DNA of 11,148 nucleotides, taken from positions 1 to 11,148 of the forward strand of contig NZVP01000047.1 in NCBI GenBank assembly GCA_002697405.1. The letters run 5' to 3'. Source of the stretch: Flammeovirgaceae bacterium. GTDB lineage: Bacteria; Bacteroidota; Bacteroidia; Cytophagales; MED-G16. The notes under the pieces were generated by a model, which did not search any database, was not told the DNA's origin, and saw only the letters and a program-made list of their open reading frames with translations. Made by a program: the position numbers and the translations under genes. Positions 7,510 through 11,148 of the stretch are shown here, piece after piece. Each line of letters begins with the position of its first letter. The first letter of the stretch is position 1.

Positions 7510-8895
7510 TTAATTTAATGATTGATCAATTGAATATTTTAAATAATTAATATTATCAGTCCATTCTTGGATGCTTGGCTCTATATCTCCATGAATAGAA
7601 TGAGCTTCTTCTACTGAATTTTTGATTTGAATATACCATGAATCTAAAAGAGTATTAATATTTGACATATTATAAAGTTGATTTTGAAAAATTACATCTA
7701 AACTATCGAAATCATTTCTATAACTTGAAAATGATCCAATTATTTTATCACATGCAGCAGATTTTTGTAATAGGTTAAATGAACCATATCTAAAGCCAAC
7801 ACAATTATTTGTTATTTCATACCATTTATCCTTAATAGGAGTAACAGGATTAAGATTCGATATCAAGTTTTCAAAAGAATTATCTAAATCCCAAGGTATA
7901 AGTTGTAATTTATCGTCATTAGGATATTCATACCAATAATAATTATGATTTTCATAATTTAAACCTCCCTCATGATAAAAATGCAGGAAACCATCATCAT
8001 TAGCAATTCTTCTGTCAACTAAAATAGTTCTAAGAAAAACATCTTTATCTATCCAATCTTCAACTATTTCTTTTGCATCGGATTTATTAACTAACCCTAG
8101 TTGATCAGAAAATTTTTTAATTTTAGTAACATCAGAAATTTCTTCATTTGTTTTTAATCCATCAATAAAATAATTTTCTTCTCTATTAGCTCCTAAACTA
8201 TTTACTGGCCAAACTTCTTTATATAAATTACCATCAGGATTAACAAAGTGTTTATTAGTAAAAGGTCCATCAACATTTTCAGTGTTTGCAAAAACTCCAT
8301 TAAATTCTCCATTGATATATAGTAATGCATGATTTGATCTTGGGGCTATAACACCAAAATTTCTAAACATATAATACCCTAATCTTTCATGCATCTTAGA
8401 TTTATCAAGGTTTTGTGAATGGAACTGAAGTTTCTTCATTCCATAAAATTTGTTGTCACCTTTCCAATTTATTTTGATTTTCATTGATAATTTAGGGCAT
8501 GTTTTATAACCACTTGGATTTGTCCAATCTTCATTTGATAGACAGCCCACCCATGCACCAATAGAGCCTTTATATCTAATCCCCACATTTCTTATTACCT
8601 TTCCTTCAAAAACTAGTGATCCTTCAACATAATTTTCTGCTGCAGGGTCATTGTTTATTTCATCTAAATTTTTTTGAGTTAGAAAAAGATCAAATCTGTG
8701 TAGTTTATTCTGGTCATATATATAATCTGAAGAATGATCATTTTCATAAATATATTCTTCAAATGAATCAATAATTTTATTTAATTCATCTTGATCAGAA
8801 TCAAGTTGAATAGTTTCTTTTTTACACGAGATAATAGTTGATATAAGAAAAAAAATCAACAAATATTTAAATCTATAATTTATAATTTTTTTCAA
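7510..8895 (-). CDS. CotH-kinase family lipoprotein
   Basis: This is a 461-residue predicted lipoprotein, with a longer signal peptide ending in TIISC (C24) followed by KKE. It carries the CotH protein-kinase-like fold from about 64 to 400: VGIRYKG at 104-110, a KLQFHSQNLDKSKMHERLG type stretch at 155-173, YINGEFNGVF at 193-202, ANDDG at 298-302, an Asn-rich NHNYYWYE segment at 316-323 and PWDLDNSF at 334-341, whose aspartates (D336, D338) and the D300/D301 pair are the likely metal and catalytic residues. CotH of Bacillus phosphorylates spore-coat proteins; in Bacteroidota these lipoproteins are widespread but the substrate is unknown. The start is TTG: an in-frame TAA lies five codons upstream and no ATG lies between, and TTG gives a proper MKK N-region. 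The LTD gene follows after five bases. Kinase activity is inferred from the family. Confidence 0.92.
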   Translation of the reverse strand: MKKIINYRFKYLLIFFLISTIISCKKETIQLDSDQDELNKIIDSFEEYIYENDHSSDYIYDQNKLHRFDLFLTQKNLDEINNDPAAENYVEGSLVFEGKVIRNVGIRYKGSIGAWVGCLSNEDWTNPSGYKTCPKLSMKIKINWKGDNKFYGMKKLQFHSQNLDKSKMHERLGYYMFRNFGVIAPRSNHALLYINGEFNGVFANTENVDGPFTNKHFVNPDGNLYKEVWPVNSLGANREENYFIDGLKTNEEISDVTKIKKFSDQLGLVNKSDAKEIVEDWIDKDVFLRTILVDRRIANDDGFLHFYHEGGLNYENHNYYWYEYPNDDKLQLIPWDLDNSFENLISNLNPVTPIKDKWYEITNNCVGFRYGSFNLLQKSAACDKIIGSFSSYRNDFDSLDVIFQNQLYNMSNINTLLDSWYIQIKNSVEEAHSIHGDIEPSIQEWTDNINYLKYSIDQSLN

Positions 8896-8960
8896 AGAAA
8901 ATTTTATTTATTTAACATATGATATTTAACTTTTTTAAAGTTATATATTAGATTACAGAT
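8896..8960. promoter_or_regulatory. divergent intergenic region with an inverted repeat
   Basis: These 65 bases lie between the TTG start of the CotH gene and the ATG of the DUF411 gene, so they should carry promoters for both directions. The stretch is highly AT-rich and no Shine-Dalgarno motif is seen before either start. A TATATT at 8944-8949 lies 11 bases before the DUF411 ATG. The centre contains the inverted repeat listed separately. Confidence 0.45.
8927..8943. repeat. inverted repeat TAACTTT-TTT-AAAGTTA
   Basis: Two perfectly complementary 7-base arms (TAACTTT and AAAGTTA) flank three T residues. It lies 17 bases upstream of the DUF411 ATG, and 31 bases from the CotH start, which suits an operator for a dimeric regulator better than a terminator, since it has little G+C. 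In such AT-rich DNA chance palindromes are common, so the function is only a possibility. Confidence 0.3.
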
Positions 8961-9395
8961 ATGAAATACTTAATACTAATACTATCATTTATCACTTTAT
9001 CATGTGGTGCATCAAAAAATAAAGTTGCAGTTTACATGTCACCAACATGCGGATGTTGTAAAAAATGGGTTTCTCATCTAGAAGAGAATGGTTTTGAAGT
9101 TGAGTCTATTTATGAAAATAATATGAGATCAATTAAAACTCAATATAAAATATCTCAAAAAAACACTTCATGTCATACTGGTGTAATTGGATCATACTTT
9201 ATAGAAGGCCATGTACCAGCATCTGATATTAAAGAATTGCTTGAAAAACAACCAGATATTGCTGGATTAACTGTTCCAGGAATGCCAGCAGGAACTAATG
9301 TGCCTGGCATGGAAACCATAAATGAAAAAGCCGAATATGATGTTCTTTATGTCAAAAAAGATGGATCAACGGCAGTATGGAAACAATACAACTAA
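8961..9395 (+). CDS. DUF411 (CopG-like) cysteine-rich metal-binding lipoprotein
   Basis: This is a 144-residue exported protein with the signature of DUF411: YMSPTCGCCKKW at 25-36 with a CxCC cluster (C30, C32, C33), SCHTG at 70-74, EGHVP at 82-86 and the VPGMP...VPGME pair at 105-117. The signal MKYLILILSFITLSC places a lipid on C15; the next residues, GASKNK, lack acidic amino acids, so it is probably held facing the periplasm rather than exported to the surface. The family includes CopG of gram-negative copper resistance loci, reported to hold a cysteine-bound copper cluster; copper binding or redox handling is therefore inferred. No copper ATPase, efflux pump or regulator is seen in this window. 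Its last 19 bases overlap the start of the next gene, suggesting translational coupling. Confidence 0.93.
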   Translation: MKYLILILSFITLSCGASKNKVAVYMSPTCGCCKKWVSHLEENGFEVESIYENNMRSIKTQYKISQKNTSCHTGVIGSYFIEGHVPASDIKELLEKQPDIAGLTVPGMPAGTNVPGMETINEKAEYDVLYVKKDGSTAVWKQYN

Positions 9396-11148
9396 AAAAA
9401 TTAATTAGTAATCTCTATAATATAGATATAAACAGTCTAAAGAAGCTAAATGGATATGATACTGAAAATTTTTTAGTTCATAGTAAAGACAAATCAAATT
9501 TTATATTAAAAAAATATCCTTATTCTAAAGAAAATTTATCTTTAGTTAAAGCAGAAAATAACTGTTTAGAGTATTTATCAAAATATAAAAAATCATCTTA
9601 TCCATTACCAATTTATTCTACCGATAAAGATTCTTTTATAATAGTTAAAGAGAAAAATAAAAAGTACATAGTTAGATTATTAACTTATTTAGATGGAGTT
9701 TTTTTAGGTGAATTTGATCCTCAAAAAAAACATTTAGAACTGATTGGGTCATTTATAGGAAATCTTACTAAACAACTTAAAAATTATTCTAATGATTCTA
9801 TCGCATCAAGAAAATGGGCATGGGATATTCAAAATTTAAGTTTAAATAAGAAATATCTAAAATATATTTCTAATCCAAGTGATAGAAAATTAGTATTATT
9901 TTTTTTTCAACAGTTTGAAGAATTTGTTCTTCCTAAATTAGATGAACTTCGAACATCTATAATACATAATGACTTAAACGAATGGAATATACTAGTTAAA
10001 ACAAATAAAAAAATAGCGGTTATAGACTTTGGAGATTTAGCTAAAACTCAATTAGTAAATGAAGTTGCTATAGCTATGGTTTATGCATCATACTCAAAGG
10101 AAAACCCGTTAGAAAATGCATTAATTATTTTGAAATCATATTATGAAATAATAAAGTTAACAGACACTGAAATTTCTCTTCTTTATTATTTAATGGCTGC
10201 AAAGCTATGTATAAGCGTATGTAACTCAGCATATTCAAAAAAAATAAATCCTAAGAACAAGTATGCGCTAATATCAGAGAATAAAGCATGGAAAATGTTA
10301 AGGTATTTAATTAAAACTAGTCCAGATCATGTAGAAAATGTTTTTAGAAATGGGCTAAACAAAAAAAAAAAGAAAATAAAGAAAACTAAAGACTATCTAA
10401 AAGAAAGAAAGAAAATATTAAGCCCAATTTTTTCTCTTAGTTACAATAAACCAATTGTATTTAAAAGATCTGCATTTCAGTATATGTTTGATAATGAAGG
10501 TAATAGTTTTTTAGATGCATACAATAACATTCCTATTGTAGGACATTCTCACCCTGAAGTTAATGATGCTATAACTAGACAGATTAAAAAACTTAATACT
10601 AACACACGATATATTTATGATAAACTATATGAATATGGAAATAGATTATTAAAAAAATTTCCAAAAAGATTAAATAAAATATATTTTGTTAATTCAGGAA
10701 GTGAGGCAAGTGATCTAGCAATTAAAATTGCATTATCACATTCAAAAAACAATAATATAATGGTTGTTCGAAATGGATATCATGGACATACTCAAAGAGG
10801 AACAGACATCAGCCATTATAAATACAATAATGAAAGAGGCCAGGGAATAAAGAGTTATATAAAAGAGGTACCTATGCCTGATACATACAGAAATATTTAT
10901 CCAAAATCAGTAAAAAATATTGGTAAAAGGTATGCAAAAGATGCATCAAAAAAAATAAATGATATTGCTGCATTTATTACTGAGCCAATACTTGGATGCG
11001 GTGGACAAGTTCCTCTACCAATGGATTATCTTAAAATAATGTATGATAATGTTAGAATAAATGGAGGTGTATGTATTAGTGATGAAGTTCAAACAGGTTT
11101 TGGAAGATTAGGAAAATATTTTTGGGGTTTTGAAATGCATAAAGTGAT
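9377..11148 (+). CDS. fused APH-type kinase and class III PLP aminotransferase-fold enzyme (partial, C-terminus off the right edge)
   Basis: 590 codons are visible and no stop is reached. Residues about 20-285 form a phosphotransferase of the aminoglycoside/choline-kinase fold: GYDTENF at 26-32 as in the hydroxylysine-kinase group, the catalytic HNDLNEWN at 197-204 (D199, N204), and the metal-binding DFGD at 217-220. A lysine-rich linker at 329-346 leads to a class III aminotransferase fold from about 348: GHSHPEV at 389-395, the cofactor phosphate loop NSGSEA at 439-444, YHGHT at 468-472, EP at 536-537 and the PLP-ring DEVQTGFGR at 569-577. The Schiff-base lysine would lie just past the edge. 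In animals the separate homologues are hydroxylysine kinase and the phospho-lyases acting on phosphohydroxylysine or phosphoethanolamine, so this fusion probably phosphorylates an amino alcohol and eliminates phosphate and ammonia (inference). The substrate is unknown. The ATG lies inside the DUF411 gene in another frame. Confidence 0.9.
   Translation, partial: METIQLKKLISNLYNIDINSLKKLNGYDTENFLVHSKDKSNFILKKYPYSKENLSLVKAENNCLEYLSKYKKSSYPLPIYSTDKDSFIIVKEKNKKYIVRLLTYLDGVFLGEFDPQKKHLELIGSFIGNLTKQLKNYSNDSIASRKWAWDIQNLSLNKKYLKYISNPSDRKLVLFFFQQFEEFVLPKLDELRTSIIHNDLNEWNILVKTNKKIAVIDFGDLAKTQLVNEVAIAMVYASYSKENPLENALIILKSYYEIIKLTDTEISLLYYLMAAKLCISVCNSAYSKKINPKNKYALISENKAWKMLRYLIKTSPDHVENVFRNGLNKKKKKIKKTKDYLKERKKILSPIFSLSYNKPIVFKRSAFQYMFDNEGNSFLDAYNNIPIVGHSHPEVNDAITRQIKKLNTNTRYIYDKLYEYGNRLLKKFPKRLNKIYFVNSGSEASDLAIKIALSHSKNNNIMVVRNGYHGHTQRGTDISHYKYNNERGQGIKSYIKEVPMPDTYRNIYPKSVKNIGKRYAKDASKKINDIAAFITEPILGCGGQVPLPMDYLKIMYDNVRINGGVCISDEVQTGFGRLGKYFWGFEMHKV

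Noticed and set aside
9396..11148. Possible separate kinase and aminotransferase genes
   Set aside because: The frame stays open from 9377 through both domains with only a lysine-rich linker and no stop codon, so it is a single fused gene.

Overview
This window is very AT-rich. The predicted genes are tightly packed, have A/T-rich leaders without Shine-Dalgarno motifs, and include many short-signal lipoproteins. DUF5916 barrels, BspA/DUF285 repeats, thrombospondin type 3 calcium loops and CotH/lamin-tail lipoproteins together suggest a Bacteroidota bacterium, most likely a marine or aquatic Flavobacteriales-type genome. This assignment comes from gene content and codon character, not from a database match.

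Left part, minus strand, read right to left from 5810 to 1: a lipoprotein with an HExxH metallopeptidase motif, a DUF5916 outer-membrane barrel with a CBM9-like (DOMON) N-terminal domain, a BspA-type repeat lipoprotein with calcium loops, a short-chain dehydrogenase, and an ABC transporter ATPase cut by the left edge. Spacings are only 4, 6, 23 and 36 bases, so this may be one operon. The first three products are predicted to be exported or envelope proteins; the last two are cytoplasmic.

Middle: a membrane fatty acid desaturase on the plus strand shares a 75-base divergent intergenic region with the metallopeptidase gene. It meets a minus-strand pair head-on at a shared CTAG, which supplies a TAG stop on both strands. 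That pair is a CotH-kinase lipoprotein followed by a lamin-tail-domain lipoprotein, five bases apart.

Right part, plus strand: a DUF411 (CopG-like) cysteine-rich lipoprotein overlaps by 19 bases a large gene cut by the right edge. The large gene fuses an aminoglycoside-phosphotransferase-type small-molecule kinase to a class III PLP enzyme, the domain pair expected for a phosphorylate-then-eliminate pathway for an amino alcohol or hydroxy amino acid.

No RNA gene, CRISPR array, insertion sequence, attachment site, origin or convincing rho-independent terminator was seen. No stretch over 300 bases lacks a gene; the largest gaps are the divergent regions of 75 and 65 bases. The most interesting items are the kinase-PLP fusion with its overlapping DUF411 gene, the unassigned HExxH lipoprotein beside the DUF5916 barrel, and the split CotH/lamin-tail pair.
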